From positions 310,001 through 374,000 of the forward strand of contig JAFUWV010000010.1 in NCBI GenBank assembly GCA_017477325.1: 64,000 nt of DNA. The letters are read 5' to 3'. The translations under genes were made by a program, and so were the position numbers. The notes below the pieces were generated by a model, which worked only from the letters and a program-made list of their open reading frames with translations, did no database searches and was not told the origin of the DNA. Origin of the DNA: Paludibacteraceae bacterium. Lineage in GTDB: Bacteria; Bacteroidota; Bacteroidia; Bacteroidales; Paludibacteraceae. Below, piece by piece: positions 9,401-16,144 of the stretch (position 1 is the first letter of the stretch; every line of letters begins with the position of its first letter).

Positions 9401-10669
9401 ATATTCGACAACCCGACCCCAAGACAGCTGGCCGTGTTTGTAAGTGGAGCTGAACCAACAGACAGCCTGAGCGACCCGGAGATTGAGAACTTTGACTACT
9501 CAGGCATCAATGCCATACTGCAGCATAACAACATGCAAAACTTCCTAAGCGGAGAGCGCCAGCAGTTGGGCAATGTTCTTCTGACCGGAGCAACAGGCTA
9601 TCTCGGCATACACGTGCTTCACGAACTCATCGAGCAGAAAGTAGAGAATATTGTATGTCTCGTCCGCGGAAAGGACCAGCATGATGCTGAACGTCGTCTG
9701 AGGAATCTGCTGTTCTACTATTTCGACAACCGCTTTGACTCGCTCTTTGGCAACACTCTGCACGTGGTCAACGGAGATGTAACATCCGACTTCGGGAAAC
9801 AACTTGAGGCATTAGAATTTTCCATCTCAACAGTCATCAATTGCGCTGCCAACGTAAAACACTTCTCCAAGGGTACCGACATAGAGGATGTGAACATTGG
9901 CGGAGCCAAACGTTGCGTAGAATATTGCATTCAGACCGGTGCAAGACTGGTACACGTAAGTACAACATCGACAGGCGGAGTGTGGATAGAAAACGGCGAG
10001 ACACCTCCGGTTCTTACCGAGCAAAACATATACTTCTCGCAGTACCTCGGTAACCAATATATGCACTCAAAGTTCCTGGCTGACCGACTGATACTTGATG
10101 CGGTGGCACACCATGGACTCAATGCTAAGATAATGCGTGTGGGCAACCTTGCGGCCAGAAGTTACGACGGAGAGTTTCAGGCCAACTTCTCATCCAACAG
10201 CTACATGGGACGAATCAAAGTGTTCAATATGCTCGGGTGCTGTCCGTTTGACCAATACGACCAGCCAACCGAGTTCTCGCCTATCAACGAGACTGCGCGA
10301 GCAATTGTGCTGTTGGCAACCACGCCAAAAGAATGTGTCGTATTCCACCCATACAATAACCATACACACCTGTTGGGCGATGTACTCAGAGAACTGGGCG
10401 GTGTAACCACAGGTGTCAGATTCGTTGAGAACAACGAATTTATGCAGGCTATGGCTGAAGCACAGCAAGATCCGAAGAAAGCAGCGTTGCTGACAGGTCT
10501 GCTGGCATATCAGGATCTGGCACACGGAAGAAAAGCCTCACAAGTGGAGCGGAACAACAATTACACATCTGCCGCATTGCATCGCTTGGGATTCTACTGG
10601 ACCGACACTTCGGAGCAATACCTGCACCGAATGCTTTCTCAGATTGCTGCATTAGGATTCTTTGAATGA
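3479..10669 (+). CDS. Two-module non-ribosomal peptide synthetase with terminal reductase (C-A-T-C-A-T-R)
   Basis: A 2396-residue megasynthase. Domain order: condensation (HHVLVDG at 128-134), adenylation 1 (LLYTSGTTGIPKG, NAYGPTETT, YRTGDIVR, NQNQKVNK), carrier 1 (GLSSISAMRL, serine present), condensation 2 (MHHLVSDG), adenylation 2 (LLYTSGSTGTPKG, NGYGPTECT), carrier 2 (FELGGTSL), then a thioester reductase (GATGYLG nucleotide-binding loop, STTSTGG, Y-x3-K in YMHSK). Reductase release normally gives a peptide aldehyde or alcohol; dipeptide aldehydes can cyclise to pyrazinones. Aligning by eye to GrsA I read specificity codes D-A-H-F-G-G-A-V-Y-K and D-A-M-F-S-G-G-I-F-K and make no amino-acid prediction. 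Adenylation 1 is about 40 residues shorter than adenylation 2 before the SGTTG loop. A condensation domain at the N terminus leaves N-acylation possible. No separate thioesterase or dedicated export gene is nearby. Confidence 0.95.
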   Translation: MKSPLSQSQLGVFYACQADNPGELNYQNPVLFTLPESTDILRLKQAATDAMLAHPYLLSHIQIADDGLPEIVSAEVDAEEIVKVAEIKDIAQVQDSFGKTMDILGDRLYRIEIYCTEDGKQYLYIDIHHVLVDGFSITVILKEISRIYDGKKPSGEMLDGAAIAQEEMRLRSDETTMTEAKEWYAKTFADASETDSLPIPESTCTTDPTTEEYIYKHYPLSITHEQIKLIQEKYDKPESIIMQTAFALLLASYTAEEKASYCTAYFGRSDRRTLLTTTMMVHTLPVFLQAKSDTTIAEAMQTMQEQLLQGQRLQYYNYQDAAQDLGISNQVMFVYQGSVLAQKRSLVLDGVFVPYQDLRRLTPGWKLVAELFQTEQGYSLKLGYNNCDYTDSFMREFANSMSAILASMTSAETVSDIEVCLAEQYSWLDKRNNKSVKVDYSRGLAARFKEFVQKQPDAICVVAGETRLTYKQVDELTDSINEEYTYRCGDHVIGYSVPRNEQMVLVPLSIAKAGYTAMPLDNSYPEERLSFMREDASKYEGGDAFVLLYTSGTTGIPKGVMLSEKNFISFCEYHDKNISLTNHSRYATYAGYGFDAFQHDLWGCLYVGAAIYIITDDIRFDLEGIYQYFLKEKITHSFMTTQMATQMVLNYPHIEGLEYLGTGGEKLMSLDPPEYKLLNAYGPTETTVYVCSHFVDKNEKNIPIGVANDGTELFIVNKYGKRVPWGAIGELLVAGSQVGIGYLNQPERTKESFVDWDGKRVYRTGDIVRYREDGKIEFVGRKDGQVKIRGFRIELKEVEAVIREFADIKDATVQAFDDEAGGKFIAAYIVADTEIDTDALNRFIAEQKPPYMVPAVTMQIDKIPLNQNQKVNKRELPKPHPAERSKAETESSNIPMNMLEEQLHQMVAEIVNHEDFSIVTPLSYAGLSSISAMRLATQIYKRYGVRLDGKSIVKDGTIQDIENKILTDILAGNGKQATEEQAAQPQKAIATTYPLSHSQTGVYFDCMKNPTSTIYNIPMMLEFPSETETDKLRQAAEKVVRLHPELFVHFTSDETGIVQTIDTEQEVKIAAKEMTEEELQSFKHDFPQPFNLQKDLLIRLCVIRTEKATYLLCDMHHLVSDGASYDIFFHQLCDILNGEAVDEELISYAEFVENEKQAEQSAEYEAAREFFQSQLGEVTENTDLMPDLKNPGSSKGSLQQVYSPLAFNEIELFCRAEGITPAHLTLAAVFYTLSRYAATEQVCITTISNGRSDVLTANTIGMFVNTLPLAAKIQTQTVSEFLQQVSKQFAQTIAHENYPFAQIAADYDLRADIMFAYELGVLNEYKVGGKLLRMENLELNIPKFKIAFYIVDVNGQPAVAIEYDDALYSRDMMQELSQSVANVAQAFVSRKDSALSSVSLLNEEQTKILDSFNLTDIKYNDSETIVSLFSKQAELTPDNVAVIYKDVRLTYKEVDERTNAIAALILEKAKPTTEKEPVVSILINRSEWMVIASLAALKAGFAYQPLDPSYPSERLNFMMRDAQTTLLIADEELLELVGEYKGETLTTTQLSKIDKQGRPVKPSAPITPHSLFILLYTSGSTGTPKGVMLEHGNLVAFCHWYRHYYNLQAGDKVAAYASFGFDACMMDMYPALTTGAAVCIIAEDLRLNLPQLNDYFNQEGVTHSFMTTQVGYQFATNFPDNHSLLHLSVGGEKLSALTPPTAYKMYNGYGPTECTIFTTTYLLNGYEQNIPIGKPLDNLRLFVVDSDLNRLPVGAAGELLVTGPQVGRGYLNLTDKTAETFIEWSGKRAYRTGDIVRYLSDGNLQFVGRQDGQVKIRGFRIETKEVEAVIREFPDIKDATVQAFDYPSGGKFIAAYIVSDKNIDITVLNTFIRERKPSYMVPAATMQIAQIPLNQNQKVNRKALPAPQIQIDESRYVAPANDTERTFCDIFASILTLDKVGATDNFFELGGTSLMVTRVIIEANKAGYHVAYGDIFDNPTPRQLAVFVSGAEPTDSLSDPEIENFDYSGINAILQHNNMQNFLSGERQQLGNVLLTGATGYLGIHVLHELIEQKVENIVCLVRGKDQHDAERRLRNLLFYYFDNRFDSLFGNTLHVVNGDVTSDFGKQLEALEFSISTVINCAANVKHFSKGTDIEDVNIGGAKRCVEYCIQTGARLVHVSTTSTGGVWIENGETPPVLTEQNIYFSQYLGNQYMHSKFLADRLILDAVAHHGLNAKIMRVGNLAARSYDGEFQANFSSNSYMGRIKVFNMLGCCPFDQYDQPTEFSPINETARAIVLLATTPKECVVFHPYNNHTHLLGDVLRELGGVTTGVRFVENNEFMQAMAEAQQDPKKAALLTGLLAYQDLAHGRKASQVERNNNYTSAALHRLGFYWTDTSEQYLHRMLSQIAALGFFE

Positions 10670-10776
10670 TAATATTAAGTTTGAAAAGTTTGAGGGGTTT
10701 GAAGAGTAACCTAATGAAAAGAGATACATACGGCTTTACAAACCATACAAACGAAACGAGACCCCCCTATCATAAG

Positions 10777-11967
10777 ATGAAACTAAAGAAAATAAAAGTA
10801 CCTATCATTGCACGAGTGTTTATAGCAATGATTCTGGGAATCCTTCTGGGCTTGATTGCACCGGCATGGATTGTACGTATATTTGTAACTTTCAACGAGT
10901 TCTTTGGTCAGTTCATTGGATTTCTTGTTCCGCTTATCATCCTTGCCCTTGTTACCGCCTCGATAGCCAATACCAAGCAGAACGCAGGGCGAATGCTGAC
11001 CATCACCATGGTTATTGTATTCCTGAGCACTATATTCTCCGGCTTGTTCTCATACGGTATAGGAGAGACCGTGCTTCCGTTTTTTGTCAGCAAGGACACT
11101 CAACTGAACATGGAACCACAGCAAGGAGGAGATTTTGCCCCTTATTTCACTATCCAACTGCCTCCCCCACTCGACGTCATGTCGGCATTGGTGCTGGCGC
11201 TAATGCTGGGGTTAGGCATTCGCTCGGCTAAGGCAGATGCACTTGAAAAAGCCATCGAACAACTGCAGAAGGTAGTCATGTTGTCCATAGAAAAAGCGTT
11301 GGTGCCACTGCTGCCGATATATATCTTCGGTGTGTTTCTGTATATGTCCGCCGCAGGCGAGGTGCTGGGGCTTATAGGTGACTTTATGCTTGTAATACTT
11401 TTGGTGATTGCAGTGCAAGCGCTGTGGGTAGTGCTACTGTATGTAATTGCAGGAATACTCGCCCGGCGAAATCCGTTCAAGATGATGGGTACCATGCTTC
11501 CGGCTTTTCTCTTTGCCTTTGCCACATCTTCGTCTGCAGCCACCATACCTATCACACTTGAGAATGCGAATAAGATATGCAACAAGGAGAGCACGGTCAA
11601 GTTTGTTGTACCACTATGTGCCAACCTGCATATACCGGGTCTGAGTGTTCATGTCGTACTATGTGCAATGGCCCTCATGATGTCGGTCGGGCAACCAATT
11701 GATATCATTACCTTCATAGCATTCATCTTTATGCTATCTATCACGTGCGTCGCTGCCCCCGGTATTCCGGGAGGCGCAGTGGCAGTGCTGCCTGTACTTG
11801 CATCTATTCTGAATTTCTCTCCTGAGATGCAGGCTGTCTGCTTGTCACTATGTATTGCCCTTGATGCTCCGATCACAGCTGTCAACGTGCTCTGCGATGG
11901 TGCAGTAAGCATCATGGTGGACCGAATGGTACCTGAAGATAAACAAGAAAAAGACACATTATTATGA
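10777..11967 (+). CDS. SDF/DAACS-family dicarboxylate or amino acid:cation symporter
   Basis: An inner-membrane secondary transporter of 396 residues with about eight hydrophobic helices and two re-entrant loops. The serine-rich loop ATSSSAATIPITLE is recognisable. The canonical NMDGT sodium-binding motif appears instead as NLHIPG in PLCANLHIPGLS, so the substrate cannot be read from known members. I chose the ATG at 10777 (MKLKKIKVPII), because an in-frame ATG at 10666 would add a 37-residue hydrophilic, low-complexity leader and overlap the NRPS stop. It overlaps the next gene by 4 nt. Whether it supplies precursors for the NRPS, moves its product, or is unrelated cannot be decided here. 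Confidence 0.85.
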   Translation: MKLKKIKVPIIARVFIAMILGILLGLIAPAWIVRIFVTFNEFFGQFIGFLVPLIILALVTASIANTKQNAGRMLTITMVIVFLSTIFSGLFSYGIGETVLPFFVSKDTQLNMEPQQGGDFAPYFTIQLPPPLDVMSALVLALMLGLGIRSAKADALEKAIEQLQKVVMLSIEKALVPLLPIYIFGVFLYMSAAGEVLGLIGDFMLVILLVIAVQALWVVLLYVIAGILARRNPFKMMGTMLPAFLFAFATSSSAATIPITLENANKICNKESTVKFVVPLCANLHIPGLSVHVVLCAMALMMSVGQPIDIITFIAFIFMLSITCVAAPGIPGGAVAVLPVLASILNFSPEMQAVCLSLCIALDAPITAVNVLCDGAVSIMVDRMVPEDKQEKDTLL

Positions 11968-12842
11968 AACGTAACTACACAAAGTGGCAGAGTATTGCCC
12001 TTATCGCTGCCATCTACATCTTGAGCGGTATAGCAGGTGTAGCCTTGTTCGCCTGTCTTACTGATTATTGCTCACTATCGCCGGTTGCGGCCATCTTCTG
12101 TGCTGACGTGTTGGCAACCGTAATAGTATGGGCAGCAGGCTTGCTGTATGAGAACGTATCGGTATATGACCCGTACTGGAGTGTGTTTCCTCCTGTAGCT
12201 TTTCTACTTTACGCTCTGTACACACATCTCTGGTCACTACCAATAGTATTGCTACTGATTGCTTCCTGGTACTGGGGATGGAGACTGACACGCAACTGGG
12301 CTATCACATTCAAAGGTATAGCACACGAAGATTGGCGATACAGCCGCTATAGGGACACACTGCACCCAATGCTTTTCCATATCACCAACTTTCTGGGGCT
12401 AAACATGGTGCCGACGCTCGTAGTGTTTGCCGCCATGTTGCCCGGGTTGAGACTATATGAGATTAGTCCTGCTGATTCGGCCACAGACATACTATCGCTA
12501 AGCATTCTGATTGCGGGCTTTATTGTATGTCTGTCGTCTGCCACCATACAACTGATAGCGGACAAGCAGATACATGATTTCCGCAGGGAGAATCCCGGCA
12601 AATACTGCAACGTGGGACTATGGAAACATGGCAGACACCCCAATTATTTTGGAGAGATACAGTTCTGGTGGGGCATATGGTTGATGTACGTATCTCAGTG
12701 CGGCATCGACTGGTACGTTTTAGGACCTGTTGCCATGACTGCACTCTTTCTGGGCATCAGTATTCCGATGATGGAGCGCAGACAACTGCAGAACAAACCC
12801 GGCTACGCTGAATATAAGAAACAGACACGTATGCTGATATAA
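11964..12842 (+). CDS. DUF1295 / steroid 5-alpha-reductase-like membrane protein
   Basis: A 292-residue polytopic membrane protein with about seven hydrophobic segments. The C-terminal signature HGRHPNYFGEIQFWWGIWL is that of DUF1295 proteins, which share a fold with NADPH-dependent 3-oxo-5-alpha-steroid 4-dehydrogenases and isoprenylcysteine methyltransferases. The start overlaps the symporter stop by 4 nt (ATGA), so it is translationally coupled. The substrate in Bacteroidales is not known. It is the last gene of the plus-strand unit that includes the NRPS and could be a tailoring enzyme, but there is no direct evidence. Confidence 0.85.
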   Translation: MKRNYTKWQSIALIAAIYILSGIAGVALFACLTDYCSLSPVAAIFCADVLATVIVWAAGLLYENVSVYDPYWSVFPPVAFLLYALYTHLWSLPIVLLLIASWYWGWRLTRNWAITFKGIAHEDWRYSRYRDTLHPMLFHITNFLGLNMVPTLVVFAAMLPGLRLYEISPADSATDILSLSILIAGFIVCLSSATIQLIADKQIHDFRRENPGKYCNVGLWKHGRHPNYFGEIQFWWGIWLMYVSQCGIDWYVLGPVAMTALFLGISIPMMERRQLQNKPGYAEYKKQTRMLI

Positions 12843-13306
12843 TAATATACACTTTGATAGTTATTATGAGTAGGATATAGAAGTATCTTAAGTATCTTAA
12901 GTGTCATAAGTATATACTAAAGAAAGACTGCACTGCAGGTTGCATGGAGTTAATAATTTTATACAAATAGAGGTTACTTAAGTTTCTGATAACAAGCCAG
13001 GGGACAAACGGGTGACAGAAGAAAAGCAAAAAAGACTGCGCAAAAATGATAAGATGCAACCTGTTTTTGTCTAAAATATAGAGTTGGTAGGTTAGTAGGT
13101 TGGTAGGTTAATAGGTTTGTAGGTGCTGTTGCGCTGTGGGTAAGTGGGTAAGTGGAGGCGGCTCTGTGGGAGCCGATGTCGAAATTAATTTCGACGCAAT
13201 GAACGAAGATAGGGACGGAGCCAAGGTCGGATATATCCAACGCAATGGACGGAGAAAGTTTTCTTGAGAGGGGATATCGGGATGGAACCACAGCTTCACA
13301 AAATCA
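12843..13306. repeat. Gene-free spacer between convergent genes with tandem micro-repeats and two inverted repeats
   Basis: No credible gene is seen in these 464 bases. They hold a repeated TATCTTAAG stretch near 12884-12910 and a run of degenerate GGTTAGTA/GGTTGGTA units at 13083-13124 with GGGTAAGT repeated just after. A short hairpin follows (CGGCTC 13159-13164 with GAGCCG 13170-13175), then a perfect 18-bp palindrome GTCGAAATTAATTTCGAC at 13178-13195. Neither inverted repeat is followed by a U-tract, so I do not call them terminators. Confidence 0.6.
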
Positions 13307-16144
13307 CTACTTGTGTTTTTTTGTGCGGATAATGCGCATGGAGTTGATGAGGGTGGTAGTAGTGTCAGGATTGACGATGTATGAATCCAGCAGCAGTGCC
13401 CTGCGCGTAACGGTCACTCGAGTGTAGCACGGTGCTCCGGGCTGACCGAACATACCGGTAAAGAGGTCGAAATAGTCGTGCAGACGGTGAGTGTTGTAGG
13501 CTTTGTCCATCTCCTCACGCGTAAGAGGTGTATAGCGTTTAGCCCCGCAAGTCGCACCAATAAAATACATTGTACCATCAGACACATCATAGGTACCGCC
13601 ACGTTTGCCCGTGAGGTTGCCGAGAGAGTCTATAGGCACAATCTCCTGCTCTGTGATAGCCGAGAGTATGGGAGTGCGTGTATCAGAATCGACGGGTCCT
13701 ATGACTTCATAGGTATGGTCGTGACCTTGCAACACAAGATCCATCTCACATCGTTTGAACACCGGCAGCAAAGTCTCACGCATGAGTGGTGTCTCCTTGT
13801 CCCGCTGATGGTCAGACCCTGAGAAGAGATTCTTATGAACGAGTCCTACACGATATTTCGCTTTAGGGTGCTCACTTACTTGCCGTCTGAACCAGTCTCC
13901 CAAGTCGCGCGAGAAATACTCTGATGTGAGAGTTTCATAACTATAGTCTCCATGCCAGAAGTCTTGCATTGAGAATGCCATAAGCAGCAAGTCACCATAC
14001 TGAAAACTATATGTTATGCCGGCAAACTGCGGTTTTACCTGAGTCTGAGTGTTGAAACTGCTATCGGTGTTGAAATGATAGGTGTAATTGAGCAGAGGGC
14101 TGTCGTCGTGGTTGCCGTCTGTAGGCACTATCGGCATCTGCATTATCACAGGGTTGAGAGCCTCCTCGAACCATCGCTCCCACTCCCATTCGGAGTTGTT
14201 CTCAGTGCCTGTATCCACAAAGTCCCCGGGGAAGACACAGAAACGAGCCTGAGGTTCATTCTTGGCAACAGCAGTAGCACAGAGCCGAGCTTCGTCGATA
14301 TAATGACGGTCTTGAATATGACTGTCGGTCATATAGACGAAAGAGAACGACTTCTCCCTCCTGCCTTCGGTGCGGAAATGCGCTATTTTGCTCCAATGCC
14401 CTTCAGTGCCCACACGCCATGAGTAGTCGGAGCCGGGTCGAAGGCCTTCTGCCAGGGCTTTGTGTGAGACATAAGTGAAAGACGTATGTTTGTCCAGTCT
14501 AGCTGCACGGAGTATGCCAGAGGTGGAAATTGCGTAATGAAGAGGCGGAGTCACAGTTGTATTAGCAGAGAGAGTGATGACCTTGCCGTGCTCAAAATCT
14601 TCAGCAGTAGCATTCTTCTTTCTGAGCAGTTGCACACAACCGTCTGTCACCCCTTCATTGGTAAACCAGCAGAAAGCCATACGAGTGGCAGGGTCACCAT
14701 TGATATTTGCTACCATACAATAAGGCGTATGCTTGTCTTGTAGATTACCGATAGCCGCCTGCAGGGCTTTCAGGTTCTGCTTAGAGGAGTCAGCTCTGGC
14801 TGCCTCTTTGGCAATGAGGAAGGGCATGAAGCTGGGCACAGCGTAGTCTGCCATCTTATAGAGTGAGTCGGCAAGAAGCACTGCAGGGTGAGTGATGACG
14901 AGAGGCTTTGGCGTAACCACGACTACAGCGCTGTCTCTCAGTTTGCCAACCTCAGTTACAGCAGTCAGTAAGGCAGAACCGACACTATGCGCCTCCACTC
15001 TGCCCCTGCTATTGACACTCACGATAGCTGACGAAGCAGACCAGCGGAGAGTCTTGTCTTCTGCTTGATAAGGCGTGACAACAGCATGCAGACAGGCTTG
15101 TTCACCTTCTACAATATATAATGTGTCTTCAAGAATGTCAATACTCCGGGGCTTGTCACTGCGCGGCACATAAGTGAAACAACCTGCCTTACCCGTTAGC
15201 GGGGAGCCTTGTGAAAGCGAGAAATCAGCAGCAAGCATCATCTCTGCCTCTTCTCCCGACTGAGGCATACCTGCAAAGTTGGTAGGATAACGGAATCGCG
15301 GACCTTCGGCAGCAGTATTGCGCATGTCTAACCATGGCTCTGCATAGAAATGCGATTCGAAACCCTCGTTGGCATAGTTGGTAGCATGCAGAGAGAGACT
15401 CTCGTCGGAGACATAGTTGGCAGGGTCAACAAAACCATCTTCAGACAGGTTACCCCACATGACGCTGTTCTGAACCGTGCTCTCCGAGTGTATTCCTCCA
15501 TACCTGTCGCCATAGTTATTAACGATAGTGCAATGACTCACAGTGCCATCAAAATTAGCCACACCCCCTGCATCAGGCCAGTTATGACCAGTGGCAGAGC
15601 AGTTGTACACAAGACAATACTCCAGCCTTGCACCGAGAGCAGACGCCTCTGCAAGGTCACCCTTGATAAGAACTCCGCCTGCTTGCTGACCGCTGCAACC
15701 ACGAACAATGCAGTGACTCATAGTTATTGCTCCAGAAAGCATGGCTGCACCTCCCACTCCATCATGGTGAGCATTCTGCAGAATGAGATTGCGTATAGTG
15801 GTGACGGGTGACGGGTGACCGGTTACAGGGTTAGCGGCAGTAATCAGTCTTGAGTTGAGACCGGTGCCATCGAGCACACTCGAAGGCAGACCTGTAATAA
15901 TGTCCGTCTGTCCGACAAGACTCACACCTTCTTTAAGGCTGACCGGCTGATTATAGATACCGGAAGCGAGGAAGACCGTGTCACCCCCAGAGCAGAGATT
16001 GACTGCCTGCTGAATATCTTGCAGAGCCGTCTGCCACGAAAGGCCATCGTTTTTGTCATTGCCATCGAGAGAAACATAACGGTTGGCGGCAGAAAGACCC
16101 AGCACCAACACCAATGAGAGAACTGAAGTGAGATTGCGTTTCAT
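13307..16144 (-). CDS. Secreted beta-helix / Ig-like / metallophosphatase protein without sorting tail
   Basis: A 945-residue protein with a signal peptide (MKRNLTSVLSLVLVLGLSAA). Residues about 20-320 are right-handed beta-helix with NRYVSLDGNDKNDG at the start. A BIg2-like Ig domain (about 325-405), a helical linker, a purple-acid-phosphatase-type FN3 domain (PYCMVANINGDPATRM) and a calcineurin-like metallophosphatase follow. The metal motifs are present: TDSH (605-609), PGDF, DGNHDD (about 675-680), VHKN and GHDH (about 807-810). It ends at IIRTKKHK, just where its paralogs continue into a linker and a conserved tail. It overlaps the upstream gene by 4 nt and is co-translated with it. Phosphoester hydrolysis is a family inference; the substrate is unknown. 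Confidence 0.85.
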   Translation of the reverse strand: MKRNLTSVLSLVLVLGLSAANRYVSLDGNDKNDGLSWQTALQDIQQAVNLCSGGDTVFLASGIYNQPVSLKEGVSLVGQTDIITGLPSSVLDGTGLNSRLITAANPVTGHPSPVTTIRNLILQNAHHDGVGGAAMLSGAITMSHCIVRGCSGQQAGGVLIKGDLAEASALGARLEYCLVYNCSATGHNWPDAGGVANFDGTVSHCTIVNNYGDRYGGIHSESTVQNSVMWGNLSEDGFVDPANYVSDESLSLHATNYANEGFESHFYAEPWLDMRNTAAEGPRFRYPTNFAGMPQSGEEAEMMLAADFSLSQGSPLTGKAGCFTYVPRSDKPRSIDILEDTLYIVEGEQACLHAVVTPYQAEDKTLRWSASSAIVSVNSRGRVEAHSVGSALLTAVTEVGKLRDSAVVVVTPKPLVITHPAVLLADSLYKMADYAVPSFMPFLIAKEAARADSSKQNLKALQAAIGNLQDKHTPYCMVANINGDPATRMAFCWFTNEGVTDGCVQLLRKKNATAEDFEHGKVITLSANTTVTPPLHYAISTSGILRAARLDKHTSFTYVSHKALAEGLRPGSDYSWRVGTEGHWSKIAHFRTEGRREKSFSFVYMTDSHIQDRHYIDEARLCATAVAKNEPQARFCVFPGDFVDTGTENNSEWEWERWFEEALNPVIMQMPIVPTDGNHDDSPLLNYTYHFNTDSSFNTQTQVKPQFAGITYSFQYGDLLLMAFSMQDFWHGDYSYETLTSEYFSRDLGDWFRRQVSEHPKAKYRVGLVHKNLFSGSDHQRDKETPLMRETLLPVFKRCEMDLVLQGHDHTYEVIGPVDSDTRTPILSAITEQEIVPIDSLGNLTGKRGGTYDVSDGTMYFIGATCGAKRYTPLTREEMDKAYNTHRLHDYFDLFTGMFGQPGAPCYTRVTVTRRALLLDSYIVNPDTTTTLINSMRIIRTKKHK

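Noticed and set aside
10666..10776. N-terminal extension of the SDF symporter
   Set aside because: It overlaps the NRPS stop and encodes a low-complexity hydrophilic leader that no transporter of this family has; the ATG at 10777 gives a normal start.
13083..13155. Possible CRISPR-like repeat array
   Set aside because: The units are 8 nt, degenerate and contiguous, without spacers of constant length, and no cas genes are present.
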